Below the pieces are notes generated by a model. That model was not told the DNA's origin. It worked only from the letters and a program-made list of their open reading frames with translations, and ran no database searches. Below are positions 1 to 7,224 of a stretch of 17,293 nucleotides of DNA, piece by piece (the stretch's first letter is position 1; each line of letters starts with the position of its first letter). This stretch comes from Candidatus Saccharimonadota bacterium (GTDB lineage Bacteria; Patescibacteriota; Saccharimonadia; Saccharimonadales; Saccharimonadaceae): positions 1 to 17,293 of the forward strand of contig JAQGGV010000020.1 of assembly GCA_028289185.1 (NCBI GenBank). The letters are read 5' to 3'. The position numbers and the translations under genes are program-made.

Positions 1-195
1 TATCTCCAAGCTCACAACAAATTCTGCGTTGGCTTTGCTGCGGCCAAACAACAAAATGCCGACGATGGTGAAATCGTTGATATCACTGACAAGCAAGCTC
101 TTGCTTTGGACAAGAAAAAGACTCAAAAGATGAACCTGCAGGCAACAGTCATTGCCGCCCTCGTCACCGCTATCGTCTGCGTTATTCCGGCATAA
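1..195 (+). CDS. 3' end of an unidentified protein with a C-terminal membrane segment
   Basis: An open frame enters from the left edge in frame 1 and ends at TAA (193-195), giving 64 visible residues. The tail has a polar, acidic/lysine-rich stretch (visible residues about 17-44) followed by a hydrophobic segment of about 20 residues that runs to the C-terminus and ends VIPA. This suggests either a tail-anchored protein or the last helix of a larger membrane protein. I do not recognise the family, and the start lies outside the window. Its last 14 bases overlap the 3' end of the convergent ruvC gene, so no terminator can sit between them. That this is coding rests on the uninterrupted frame and plausible codon use only. 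Confidence 0.55.
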   Translation, partial: YLQAHNKFCVGFAAAKQQNADDGEIVDITDKQALALDKKKTQKMNLQATVIAALVTAIVCVIPA

Positions 196-667
196 CTGCG
201 CGACTCATCATCGCGTGTGTAATCGCTGCGGCTAGCGCATCAGCGCAGTCGTCTGGTTTTGGCACTTCGGCTAGCCCTAGTTGCACGCGAACCATTTCTT
301 GAACCTGTTTTTTATCGGCCTTCCCATATCCAGTGAGCGTCTGTTTGATTTGCTGTGGCGTGTACTCGGCAATTGGTAATTTCGCTCGTCGTCCGGTCAG
401 CATAGCTACACCACGTGCTTGTGCGACGCTAATTGCCGTTGTGACGTTCTGTGAAAAGAATAATTTTTCTATCGACATAACTTCGGGCTTTGTCTCGGCA
501 ATAATTTCGGTTAGACCATCAAAAATTTCCTCTAGTCGTTCGTCAAGTGGTGTATGAGCGGGTGTCGTAATGACACCGCCAGTCACAAGTGTCGACTTTC
601 CTTTAATGACATCGACGACTCCAAACCCCAAAATACCCGTTCCAGGGTCAATCCCAATAATTCTCAT
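182..667 (-). CDS. ruvC: Crossover junction endodeoxyribonuclease RuvC
   Basis: RuvC resolves Holliday junctions during recombinational repair by symmetric nicking, working as a dimer with RuvAB. The 161-residue product has the usual family length. The acidic catalytic residues are all visible: D7 in the N-terminal GIDPG, E67 in SIEKLFF, and D140 and D143 in DDCADALA, which matches the E. coli D7/E66/D138/D141 set. I chose the ATG at 667 because it places the GIDPG motif as in other RuvC proteins; an in-frame TTG at 685 would add six residues without homology. Upstream there is a GAGG about 12 nt from the ATG and a G-run directly against it, so the ribosome site is not ideal. ruvA and ruvB are not adjacent. 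The gene follows the flavin cassette in the same direction after about 130 bp, so read-through is possible. Confidence 0.95.
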   Translation of the reverse strand: MRIIGIDPGTGILGFGVVDVIKGKSTLVTGGVITTPAHTPLDERLEEIFDGLTEIIAETKPEVMSIEKLFFSQNVTTAISVAQARGVAMLTGRRAKLPIAEYTPQQIKQTLTGYGKADKKQVQEMVRVQLGLAEVPKPDDCADALAAAITHAMMSRAVMPE

Positions 668-797
668 ACCCCTATTGTACCTCAATTAAATAAAGCCGTG
701 TGTAGCGCAGGCTTCGGGGGATGGAGGCTAACTTTGAATTCATTTCAATTAAGACCGGACGGACAAGCCCTTCCTTATATTTGCCCTTTCCTCATTA

Positions 798-2255
798 TTA
801 ATAGCCGCTAAATTCGTCAACTTTGACATGCTTTATACCAAGCTCTTTTACTATCTTGCGAATACCCAAAACCATAGCTGGCGGTCCAGAAATATAGACA
901 ATAGGCTGTTTGCTTACGTTTATCAGACTGGCGAGTAGCTCCTTCGTTACGTGGCCTTGTGCCAACTTCCAGTCCGGGTCTGGCAGACTTGCTGCTTCCG
1001 GCGTGACGATTGTGACATCAACATTGTGCTGGCGAAGTGTTTCCCCATAACTCATATCAGCAATCGAGTTCAGACTGTATATAAGTTGTATCGGGCGATC
1101 TGCCGACTCAATGAAACTCACAAAAGGCGTAATGCCTATTCCGCCTGCAATACATACTATCGGGGTGCTACTATCTGACGGTAAGACAAAATCACCCGCG
1201 ATTCTCGTGGCATACATCACGGAACCTGGTTTTAAATTAACCATCGCCTTTTTGAACGAACTGGACTTATCGGGTATTTTCATGCCTATGCTCACCTGGT
1301 TTTCGCCGAGTTTTGACGCAATGCTAAATATGCGACGGTGGCCACGAGAATCTGCCTTTTTATGTATTAATGTTACTTCCATGTATTGTCCTGGATTAAA
1401 GTGGAGCTGTTTTGTATCAAATGTGAATTCATACGTTGATTGACTCATTTGTTTCTTACCGACAAAACGTAACTTTATTGACTGTCGCTGACCAAACCAC
1501 CACCCCACGAGGTTACCTATCACAAGTGCGAGTGCAGGTGTCATTGTGATTCGGCCATAAGTAAACGGAACCACCATTAAAATTCCGACAACTGCCGCAA
1601 CAATATACTGCTGCTTTGCCTTTGGAGGAAGGGTCAAAGGCTCACTGAGCATTACACCGGCAAGAAATATGATTGGCCACGAAAGGAACGCATCGGTTGG
1701 ACTGATTTTTTGTACCAATAGCCCAACAAGCGTAACAACGACAAACACCAATCCGACTCGCATTTTTTTTGTTCGATACAAAATCAAAATGGCCGTAATA
1801 ACACTAGCCGGCAGCATGGCAGGTGTCGCAACCCACCATCCCGCAAATGCCAACCCACCAATACCTGCAATAACAGCGGCAACAGCGGCTGGGTTAAAAA
1901 TGTGGCGGTTACGAACGGCGATGATATATTTTGATGCCATGGCGATTGCCGCCACCAAAACATACTCGACAATGACGATAATAGACGTCGGTGGCATGAA
2001 TAATAAACTCAGAATCAAGCCAGTTATCAATGCCGATTCACTGTGAGGATGCACACCAAATAACCATCCAAATAGTCGATTACTCGCATATGATACAAAC
2101 ACAAATGTAACAATCGAGGCCAAAAACCAAGTGACAGAGAAGCCTAGGTTGCCAATAACCATCAGCCCAGCGGCGATAGTATCGAGAGCGATCAGACAAT
2201 ACAGCACCAACCTATACATCGTTATGCGGCCAAGTTGTTCATCAATCCAGTCCAT
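798..2255 (-). CDS. NqrB/RnfD-like membrane domain fused to a ferredoxin-reductase-like FAD/NAD(P) domain
   Basis: Residues 1-258 form a polytopic membrane domain (about 8-10 helices) with NqrB/RnfD hallmarks: SESALITG (73-79), RHIFNPAA (117-124) and LSEPLTLPP (203-211). Residues 262-485 form a flavodoxin-reductase-type module: PGQY (288-291), a flavin-binding RRIFS (307-311), the NAD(P)-binding GGIGITP (371-377), SGPPAM (456-461) and a terminal EFSGY. Inferred role: oxidise cytosolic NAD(P)H through FAD and pass electrons into the membrane domain, then to the extracytosolic FMN-binding proteins encoded upstream. In Rnf and Nqr these modules sit on separate subunits. The SGAT-type site that carries covalent FMN in classical NqrB/RnfD is not visible. 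The ATG overlaps the apbE stop by one base (TAATG), implying translational coupling. Domain identities are secure; the electron path is inference. Confidence 0.85.
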   Translation of the reverse strand: MDWIDEQLGRITMYRLVLYCLIALDTIAAGLMVIGNLGFSVTWFLASIVTFVFVSYASNRLFGWLFGVHPHSESALITGLILSLLFMPPTSIIVIVEYVLVAAIAMASKYIIAVRNRHIFNPAAVAAVIAGIGGLAFAGWWVATPAMLPASVITAILILYRTKKMRVGLVFVVVTLVGLLVQKISPTDAFLSWPIIFLAGVMLSEPLTLPPKAKQQYIVAAVVGILMVVPFTYGRITMTPALALVIGNLVGWWFGQRQSIKLRFVGKKQMSQSTYEFTFDTKQLHFNPGQYMEVTLIHKKADSRGHRRIFSIASKLGENQVSIGMKIPDKSSSFKKAMVNLKPGSVMYATRIAGDFVLPSDSSTPIVCIAGGIGITPFVSFIESADRPIQLIYSLNSIADMSYGETLRQHNVDVTIVTPEAASLPDPDWKLAQGHVTKELLASLINVSKQPIVYISGPPAMVLGIRKIVKELGIKHVKVDEFSGY

Positions 2256-3106
2256 TATATGTATAATTCTCCCACAAAGTTTGGTGAATGTTCAATATGC
2301 CCGTCGGCAAATAGCCGAACATACGTGAATTTCCATGCCGACAGGTTATCTGGACCCACAAAGAATAGGGCGGTCGCAAGTCCATCCGCCTCAAGCGTAG
2401 TTGGCGCAACAACCCACGTTGCAACAATCTCCCTAGTTGGCTGCCCCGTCCTAGGATCGATAACATGGTGCCAATCTCCCCACGCACGACGATTAACGGC
2501 TGATGCGCAAAGACTTTCATTCTCGACAGCAGCAGTTCCGATTACCATTGTTGCGTCATAAGGATTCTCTAACCCAATAATTTCACTATGCCCCCTTACA
2601 TGCATATCCCCGCTACCATCGATTGTGTATTGATTTAAACCATACCCATCCAAATAGCGTGAAATGATATCGACCAGATATCCTTTGCCGGCGGCCCCAA
2701 AATCTATAAGTACCGGCAGTTTCGTCGTAACATGGGTCTCGTGCCACACAAATGCATCATCCCACACCGGAGCTTTCGTTGTACTGCCTGGCTGTAATGA
2801 ATAGTCCTTGTCATAACCCGCATCCGACAGAATATTTCCAACAAGCGGGGAAACAGCACCGTCAGTTGCGGTGTACAGTCGTTTGTAGAACTCTATTAGT
2901 AAGCCGGCATTTTCTGGAAAGTCATATTCACCAGTCTTAACCGCAATTTCACTCACAAGTGAATCGTCTCTAAAACGTGAATATGTCCTATCGAAATCTT
3001 CGATCAGACTCGTAATCCTAGCTTTTACCTCATCATGCAGTACATCTAGTGTATCGATCGACCATTTTGTCCCAATCGCCTCGAAGTGCCAACTATGCTT
3101 TTGCAT
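2255..3106 (-). CDS. apbE: FAD:protein FMN transferase ApbE
   Basis: ApbE transfers FMN from FAD onto a Thr or Ser of FMN-binding domains, forming a phosphoester-linked flavin. The 283-residue product shows the family pattern in order: AIGTKW near the N-terminus (10-15), FDRTYSRF (38-45), GAAGKGY (137-143), GSGD (164-167), HHVIDPRTG (213-221) and ADGLATA (240-246), the last with the Mg/FAD-binding Asp. I prefer the ATG at 3106, which gives a normal ApbE N-terminus and overlaps the preceding gene by 14 nt; a TTG at 3166 would add 20 residues of no family resemblance. Neither start gives a signal peptide or lipobox, which is odd because the likely substrates face outwards. The clear substrates are the two FMN-binding proteins immediately upstream in the same operon. 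Confidence 0.95.
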   Translation of the reverse strand: MQKHSWHFEAIGTKWSIDTLDVLHDEVKARITSLIEDFDRTYSRFRDDSLVSEIAVKTGEYDFPENAGLLIEFYKRLYTATDGAVSPLVGNILSDAGYDKDYSLQPGSTTKAPVWDDAFVWHETHVTTKLPVLIDFGAAGKGYLVDIISRYLDGYGLNQYTIDGSGDMHVRGHSEIIGLENPYDATMVIGTAAVENESLCASAVNRRAWGDWHHVIDPRTGQPTREIVATWVVAPTTLEADGLATALFFVGPDNLSAWKFTYVRLFADGHIEHSPNFVGELYI

Positions 3107-4109
3107 GAGTTCTGATTTGGCCCAGGCCAGTATTAAATCCGTTTGTTGTGAGTGAAGCACCGCCAACTCGGCTTAACGATAACGCCGATATCTTCTTACC
3201 AATCACAGCCGAGCTGTAACTTGCCGCAAACTGATTCTGATAACTATGTGACGTACCATTTGTATATACCTGTGCAATTGATACGTTTGTTATGACACCA
3301 TTTGTCAGAACTATCGTGACGGTAATTGACTCTGTGCTACTAGGAACCGCGTAGTTTACTTTTGCCGAAGCGTATGTGCCGTCGTAATAACCAGATGGCG
3401 GCAGTGTCGGGGACGGAGATGGAGAAGGACTCGGGCTGGGTGTTGGTGTGGTCGTTGGTGCTGATGATGGCTTTGGTGTTGCTGATGTAGTAGGTGTTGC
3501 TGTTGCAGAGGGTGACGGAGAGACGGATGGTGAAACGGACGGTGATGGTGTCGTTGTTGGTGTCGCTACTACACCCTGGTTCGATGCTTGCGTTGATGAT
3601 GATGTACTGGGTGTATTTGATGACGAAGTGACTGCAATTTGTGGTTGATCGGACATGTTATCACTACCCGTTGCCGCTAGTACTGCCATAGTACTTCCGA
3701 TACTTAACATTGTAATAACAACAAGCGCAATAAGCGTTTTGGTTACGCCATGTGGCTGAAAATTATCAGATACAAGTGGCTCAACGGATGTATCTACAAG
3801 CACGGTATCCGGCAAAACATTGGGCTGCGGTTTAGGTGGTGGCGTCGGTCCAAGTGGAGGTTTGATAGGCCCACTAGACTGCTGGACTACAGCAGCCGGT
3901 TGAGCCTGTGCAGGTACGGGCGATGGTTGTGGCGGCGGTACTGGTATGGCCGGCCCTGAAACGGGTGGTTCAATAGGGGTAACAGAAATAGGTGAAGCGA
4001 CCGGAACAGAGGGAGCTATTGGTACAGCAGTAACAGCCGGAACAATCGGTGGCTGTTGAGGCAGTTGTGGTGGGGTAGGATTCGGCGGCGGGGTTGCTGC
4101 TGGTTCCAT
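3093..4109 (-). CDS. Membrane-anchored FMN-binding protein with proline-rich cytosolic tail
   Basis: The order of segments in this 338-residue protein is: a proline-rich, low-charge N-terminal tail (1-120); one membrane helix (about 125-147) preceded by a Lys, suggesting the N-terminus is inside; a Ser/Thr/Pro stalk (148-240) with repeated SP and TP units; and a C-terminal FMN-binding domain (241-338) starting at DGTY. The predicted flavinylation site is VGGASLTT (315-322), aligning with the canonical SGATxT, so Ser319 would be the FMN acceptor. The domain closely resembles that of the neighbouring 164-residue protein: DGTY, VGKKI/IGKKI, LSRV.G.SLT and GFN are shared. An AGGA ribosome site overlaps the stop of the upstream gene, six nt away. 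Likely role: an outward-facing one-electron carrier with a tail that could bind a cytosolic or membrane partner. The tail's function is unknown. Confidence 0.85.
   Translation of the reverse strand: MEPAATPPPNPTPPQLPQQPPIVPAVTAVPIAPSVPVASPISVTPIEPPVSGPAIPVPPPQPSPVPAQAQPAAVVQQSSGPIKPPLGPTPPPKPQPNVLPDTVLVDTSVEPLVSDNFQPHGVTKTLIALVVITMLSIGSTMAVLAATGSDNMSDQPQIAVTSSSNTPSTSSSTQASNQGVVATPTTTPSPSVSPSVSPSPSATATPTTSATPKPSSAPTTTPTPSPSPSPSPSPTLPPSGYYDGTYASAKVNYAVPSSTESITVTIVLTNGVITNVSIAQVYTNGTSHSYQNQFAASYSSAVIGKKISALSLSRVGGASLTTNGFNTGLGQIRTHAKA
3383..3560 (-). repeat. Low-complexity Ser/Thr/Pro-coding tract
   Basis: This part of the 338-residue FMN protein gene encodes repeated SP, TP and TTP units (residues about 184-243), ending in an uninterrupted run of SP pairs. 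It reads as an extended wall- or surface-spanning stalk between the membrane helix and the FMN domain. DNA of this type is prone to length change by slippage, so stalk length may vary between strains. Confidence 0.7.
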
Positions 4110-4115
4110 ATAATC

Positions 4116-4610
4116 CTATGCTTGTGCTTGCTTTTCTATGTCCGAAATGGCGTTATTGAACCCGATAGATGTCAACGATGATCCTGCAACACGGCTCAAA
4201 TTGATATCGGTAATTTTTTTGCCGACAACCTGTGTTTTGTATGCTGATTCAAATTGACTCTGGTACATTTGGGCATTGCTGTCATTTGGATGCCCAACAA
4301 GTGATACATCCGTAACCGTTCCACCTGCAAGCGTTACTTTCACATCAACCGATTGCTTACCGCCAGGTGAATCATAAGAACCAGTCGCGTTATAAGTTCC
4401 GTCTTTAAACGATGAAGTCGATGATGAACTAGCCGCTGCGCTTGTAGAGCTCGACGGGCTTGGGCTCGTCGATGCGACTGTTGTGTCGCTCGCCTTTGTT
4501 GAATTATTATTGCCGGTTGCAATGACAACACCGGTTGCAGCGATAACTAATAGGACGATGACGACAAGTCCAATAATTGCTTTTTTGTTGGGGCCGGATG
4601 ATTCTTCCAA
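4116..4610 (-). CDS. Short membrane-anchored FMN-binding protein
   Basis: This 164-residue protein has a short N-terminus with KK (9-10), one membrane helix (about 11-32), a Ser/Thr-rich linker (34-67) and an FMN-binding domain (68-164) with DGTY, VGKKI and the flavinylation-like VAGSSLTS (141-148). Ser145 is the predicted FMN acceptor. The positive-inside rule puts the FMN domain outside the cell. The start is TTG: an AGGAG sits six nt upstream (4617-4621 on the minus strand), and no in-frame ATG precedes the helix. It is the first gene of the flavin cassette, six nt before the larger FMN protein, which appears to be a paralogue because the sequence around the helix end (ATG followed by N/D-rich) and the whole FMN domain are alike. 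Expected partner: ApbE as modifier, the NqrB-like fusion as electron donor. Confidence 0.85.
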   Translation of the reverse strand: MEESSGPNKKAIIGLVVIVLLVIAATGVVIATGNNNSTKASDTTVASTSPSPSSSTSAAASSSSTSSFKDGTYNATGSYDSPGGKQSVDVKVTLAGGTVTDVSLVGHPNDSNAQMYQSQFESAYKTQVVGKKITDINLSRVAGSSLTSIGFNNAISDIEKQAQA

Positions 4611-4616
4611 ATTACA

Positions 4617-4621
4617 CTCCT
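4617..4621 (-). promoter_or_regulatory. Ribosome binding site supporting a TTG start
   Basis: AGGAG on the minus strand lies six nt before the TTG at 4610. It is the main reason for accepting the non-ATG start of the first FMN-binding protein. Confidence 0.7.
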
Positions 4622-4634
4622 GTTTACTCTCATC

Positions 4635-4640
4635 ATTATA
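4635..4640 (-). promoter_or_regulatory. Candidate -10 box of the flavin cassette
   Basis: A perfect TATAAT on the minus strand lies about 25 nt upstream of the TTG start, in the 61-bp gap after the Lamin-tail-domain gene. No good -35 hexamer is present at 16-18 nt, so the promoter may be weak, activator-dependent, or the cassette may be read through from the gene upstream. Confidence 0.4.
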
Positions 4641-4671
4641 CTAAATAAAGTGAATACCGGCTGAAAAGCTA

Positions 4672-6420
4672 TCAAGATAGTCGGTGAGTAACACGGCGCC
4701 ACAATGCTACTAGGTCACGACGCCATTCCCACCCAGCATATCCAGCAGCCAATACGCCTGCACCGCCAAGGGCTGACCAACCGACAAATGCCATTACTCC
4801 CTGCTTTACAGGTTGCAGCGCATAGGCAGCATCAGGAACCGTGCTGACTGGTAGATTATGGCAGCGATTTGTCGTCTCGCTACGGAATTGATTATCATTA
4901 CACGGCTTTTGAGTGCTTGCCGTTACGATATTGCGACAACGATTAGTCTCCTCGCTTCTATACTGCCCATCCTTACAAGCCGTTAGGGAAGTTGTATCAA
5001 TTTTACGGCAGCGACCTGTTTCTGGGTTTCTATATTGGCCTTCATCACATGCTGCCAGGATTGCTGCATCCTCGACAATTGTTCGGCAACGATTGGTAAG
5101 TGGGTTGCGGTATTTGCCAGCAGGACATGTGGCCAAACCAGAGTCAGTCACATCGACTGGTGTATCTTCCTCAACCGACAGCTGATTCTCTGTACCTGGT
5201 GTCGGCTGATTTGTATATTGCCACTCCCCATTGATAAATGCCCAGCTTTCACCCTCTGCTGGCGAATTATATGTACCGGTATCACCCAGACTCGATCCAT
5301 CGATGGCATGTAGTACAACTCGGCTCGATGTATTCACCAACGTAAATTTCATTGCACTATCGCTAAATGATCGGTACTCACCTGGCCCAATTGTGCTGCC
5401 TATTGGAAAGGCGTACGTCTTCTCTTGATTCGTACCCACCGCGACACTATACATACTCAGATTAATCATACGATTCGTTGGATTGTAGACTTCAATGAAT
5501 TCATTCCCGGTATCAGATCCGACTGCATTTGGTAACACTTCTGTAATTTGCAGAGGAACGATATCCCATGCGCAATCATTGCTGCCGGAACGAATCATAT
5601 TATCCGGAATGTCCGTCTGGATTCCACTCAGGTTGTCGCACTCATCATGCTGCATACAATTTCCGGCTGCGTCAGCATCGTAACGATCAGGTACACTTGT
5701 TTGCAGCCCGTCAATATTCAAACAACTATCAGGTTGGCAGCTACCACTTGCATCAATTGCGTAACCCTTAGGAACGGTCGGCTGAGCGTCTGGGATATTT
5801 GGACATAGATCAATAACGGTGACGACTTCATAAACACTCGATACATGCAGTGTCGGTGTCGCAGTAGAGAAGTCGTTTACGTTATTGTCGGTATCTTGTA
5901 GTCCAGCGGGATTAACTTTTCGCTGCAAAGATTTACCAGCAGATGGGGCAGTGGTCGATGTACCTTCGGGGCTCGCTGCACTACCCCAGCCTAGCCTATC
6001 TATTTCTGCGTTTGAGGAGTCAGTGAGTTTCACGTGCCCGGCAGTTGCGGACATACCACCGGCAAATGACACATCGGAACTGACGTTAAATGCCGCCTTG
6101 TACTCATTCGATACAAACGTCGCATAGCCACCAGCCTTTATCCATAGTTTGGTTTGACTATCCGGTGCCGTCAAACAGCCAAGCTTGGTTGTCGTGCCGC
6201 CAGTCGACGAGATGTAACTGACACACCAGTTAGTTACGTTCACATCAGTGACTGCGTTGTTATAGAGTTCGACAAATTCCTGTGTTGCCCCTGCCGTGGA
6301 TCCTGGATACATTTGCGCGATGACGACGTTTGCTGACGGCGCAGCGTACGTCCTTGGCACCAATACGGCCAACTGGGAAACCGATAAGAATATACACAAC
6401 AATACCCTCGCAAATCTCAT
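4672..6420 (-). CDS. Secreted, membrane-anchored protein with two Lamin tail domains and cysteine repeats
   Basis: The 582-residue product has a signal peptide (1-26, cleavage after TYA), a first Lamin tail domain (about 31-185; EFVELYNN, DxxNW, WIKAGGY), three cysteine repeats of the pattern D-x-C-x-N-(I/L)-x-(G/D)-x-Q-x-x-(V/I)-P ending in C (204-228, 231-255, 259-283), a second Lamin tail domain (about 288-412; ITEVLPN, NEFIEVYNP, ending QPTPGTEN), four C-x5-(Y/F)-R-x5-(N/G)-R-C repeats (432-523) and a C-terminal membrane helix (541-563) with a basic cytosolic end. It should be displayed on the outside. Lamin tail domains are found in bacterial secreted proteins, often with nucleases, and may bind DNA or protein; no catalytic domain is seen here. 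An AT-rich promoter lies immediately upstream with almost no leader and no Shine-Dalgarno site. The ligand is unknown. Confidence 0.85.
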   Translation of the reverse strand: MRFARVLLCIFLSVSQLAVLVPRTYAAPSANVVIAQMYPGSTAGATQEFVELYNNAVTDVNVTNWCVSYISSTGGTTTKLGCLTAPDSQTKLWIKAGGYATFVSNEYKAAFNVSSDVSFAGGMSATAGHVKLTDSSNAEIDRLGWGSAASPEGTSTTAPSAGKSLQRKVNPAGLQDTDNNVNDFSTATPTLHVSSVYEVVTVIDLCPNIPDAQPTVPKGYAIDASGSCQPDSCLNIDGLQTSVPDRYDADAAGNCMQHDECDNLSGIQTDIPDNMIRSGSNDCAWDIVPLQITEVLPNAVGSDTGNEFIEVYNPTNRMINLSMYSVAVGTNQEKTYAFPIGSTIGPGEYRSFSDSAMKFTLVNTSSRVVLHAIDGSSLGDTGTYNSPAEGESWAFINGEWQYTNQPTPGTENQLSVEEDTPVDVTDSGLATCPAGKYRNPLTNRCRTIVEDAAILAACDEGQYRNPETGRCRKIDTTSLTACKDGQYRSEETNRCRNIVTASTQKPCNDNQFRSETTNRCHNLPVSTVPDAAYALQPVKQGVMAFVGWSALGGAGVLAAGYAGWEWRRDLVALWRRVTHRLS

Positions 6421-6429
6421 AATTCTTAG

Positions 6430-6458
6430 AATATACAGAAATTTTGTTGGGTTGTAAA
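6430..6458 (-). promoter_or_regulatory. Promoter of the Lamin-tail-domain gene, probably near-leaderless
   Basis: On the minus strand TTTACA (6453-6458) is followed after exactly 17 nt by TATATT (6430-6435). Transcription would start about 6423-6424, only a few bases before the ATG at 6420. No ribosome binding site fits, so the mRNA is probably leaderless or nearly so. Confidence 0.6.
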
Positions 6459-6468
6459 TATAATTTAA

Positions 6469-7188
6469 TTAAATATCTGCTGTAATATCGACATTGGTGT
6501 GAATATTCACCACATCATCCAAATCATCGAGCGCATCCAGAAGTTTGAGGATCTTTTCGGCCGTCTCAACCTCCCCTACTTCTATTGTATTTTTCGCAAC
6601 ATATTGCAATTCAGCGTCTGTAACCGCAAGCCCCGCATCGACAATTGCCGTACGAACTTTGGCCAAATCCTTCTGGTCAGTATAGACAAGTATGTCACCA
6701 TCTTCCTCGATAGCATCCTCTGCCCCGGCGTCTAGGATAGCTAGAAGCGCATCCTCGCCAGTGGCAGCCACACGTATAGCGCCTTTACGATCAAACTGGA
6801 ACATCACGCTCCCAGCATCGGCCACACGACCACCATTCTTGGTCAATGCATTGCGCACTTCCGGAAACGTGCGGTTGCGGTTATCGGTTGCGGTTTCGAT
6901 AATAATACCGATGCCACCCGGACCCATGCCTTCGTAACTAATTTCCTCTAGTACGGCCGCGTTCTTGTCATTCACGCGGTCGATTGCCCGCTGGATGTTC
7001 ACGTTTGGCATGTTGGCTTGCTTGGCCTTTTCGATTGCCATGGCTAGAGCCGAGTTCATCGTTGGATCGGTACCGCTGCGTGCTGCAATAGCAATTTGGT
7101 TACCGATTTGCGTAAAAACAGCACCGCGCTTGGCATCTTTGGCACCTTTTTCGCGTTTGATTGTTGACCATTTACTGTGTCCGGACAT
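6469..7188 (-). CDS. yebC: YebC/PmpR family protein
   Basis: This 239-residue protein has the family's usual length and its invariant N-terminus MSGHSKWSTIK, followed by the lysine-rich first domain, the YEGMGPGGIG(I) segment near residues 84-94, and the acidic C-terminal domain. YebC-family proteins are cytosolic; members have been described as DNA-binding regulators and, more recently, as factors that relieve ribosome stalling. The sequence does not decide between these roles. A GGAG site lies seven nt before the ATG. The gene has its own extended -10 promoter in the short gap after comEC. In many bacteria yebC neighbours the ruv genes; here ruvC is about 6 kb away, with the flavin cassette and the Lamin-tail-domain gene between. 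Confidence 0.95.
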   Translation of the reverse strand: MSGHSKWSTIKREKGAKDAKRGAVFTQIGNQIAIAARSGTDPTMNSALAMAIEKAKQANMPNVNIQRAIDRVNDKNAAVLEEISYEGMGPGGIGIIIETATDNRNRTFPEVRNALTKNGGRVADAGSVMFQFDRKGAIRVAATGEDALLAILDAGAEDAIEEDGDILVYTDQKDLAKVRTAIVDAGLAVTDAELQYVAKNTIEVGEVETAEKILKLLDALDDLDDVVNIHTNVDITADI

Positions 7189-7224
7189 ATCGATTCTCCG
7201 CCAGATTTACTGAATATTTCCCTT

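Noticed and set aside
693..714. Possible hairpin AAGCC-N12-GGCTT between the flavin cassette and ruvC
   Set aside because: Only five pairs around a 12-nt loop, followed by TATTT; too weak to call a terminator.
3107..3166. TTG start at 3166 for apbE
   Set aside because: It adds 20 residues with no ApbE resemblance and enlarges the overlap with the upstream gene to 74 nt; the ATG at 3106 gives the family-like N-terminus.
3448..3648. Rightward frame rich in Gly, Asp and Val
   Set aside because: It is the complement of the Ser/Thr/Pro-coding stalk; the composition is explained by that low-complexity tract.
4860..5130. Tandem DNA repeat or CRISPR-like spacing in the Lamin-tail-domain gene
   Set aside because: The period of about 75 bp reflects four protein-level cysteine repeats; the DNA copies are degenerate, in frame and without unique spacers.
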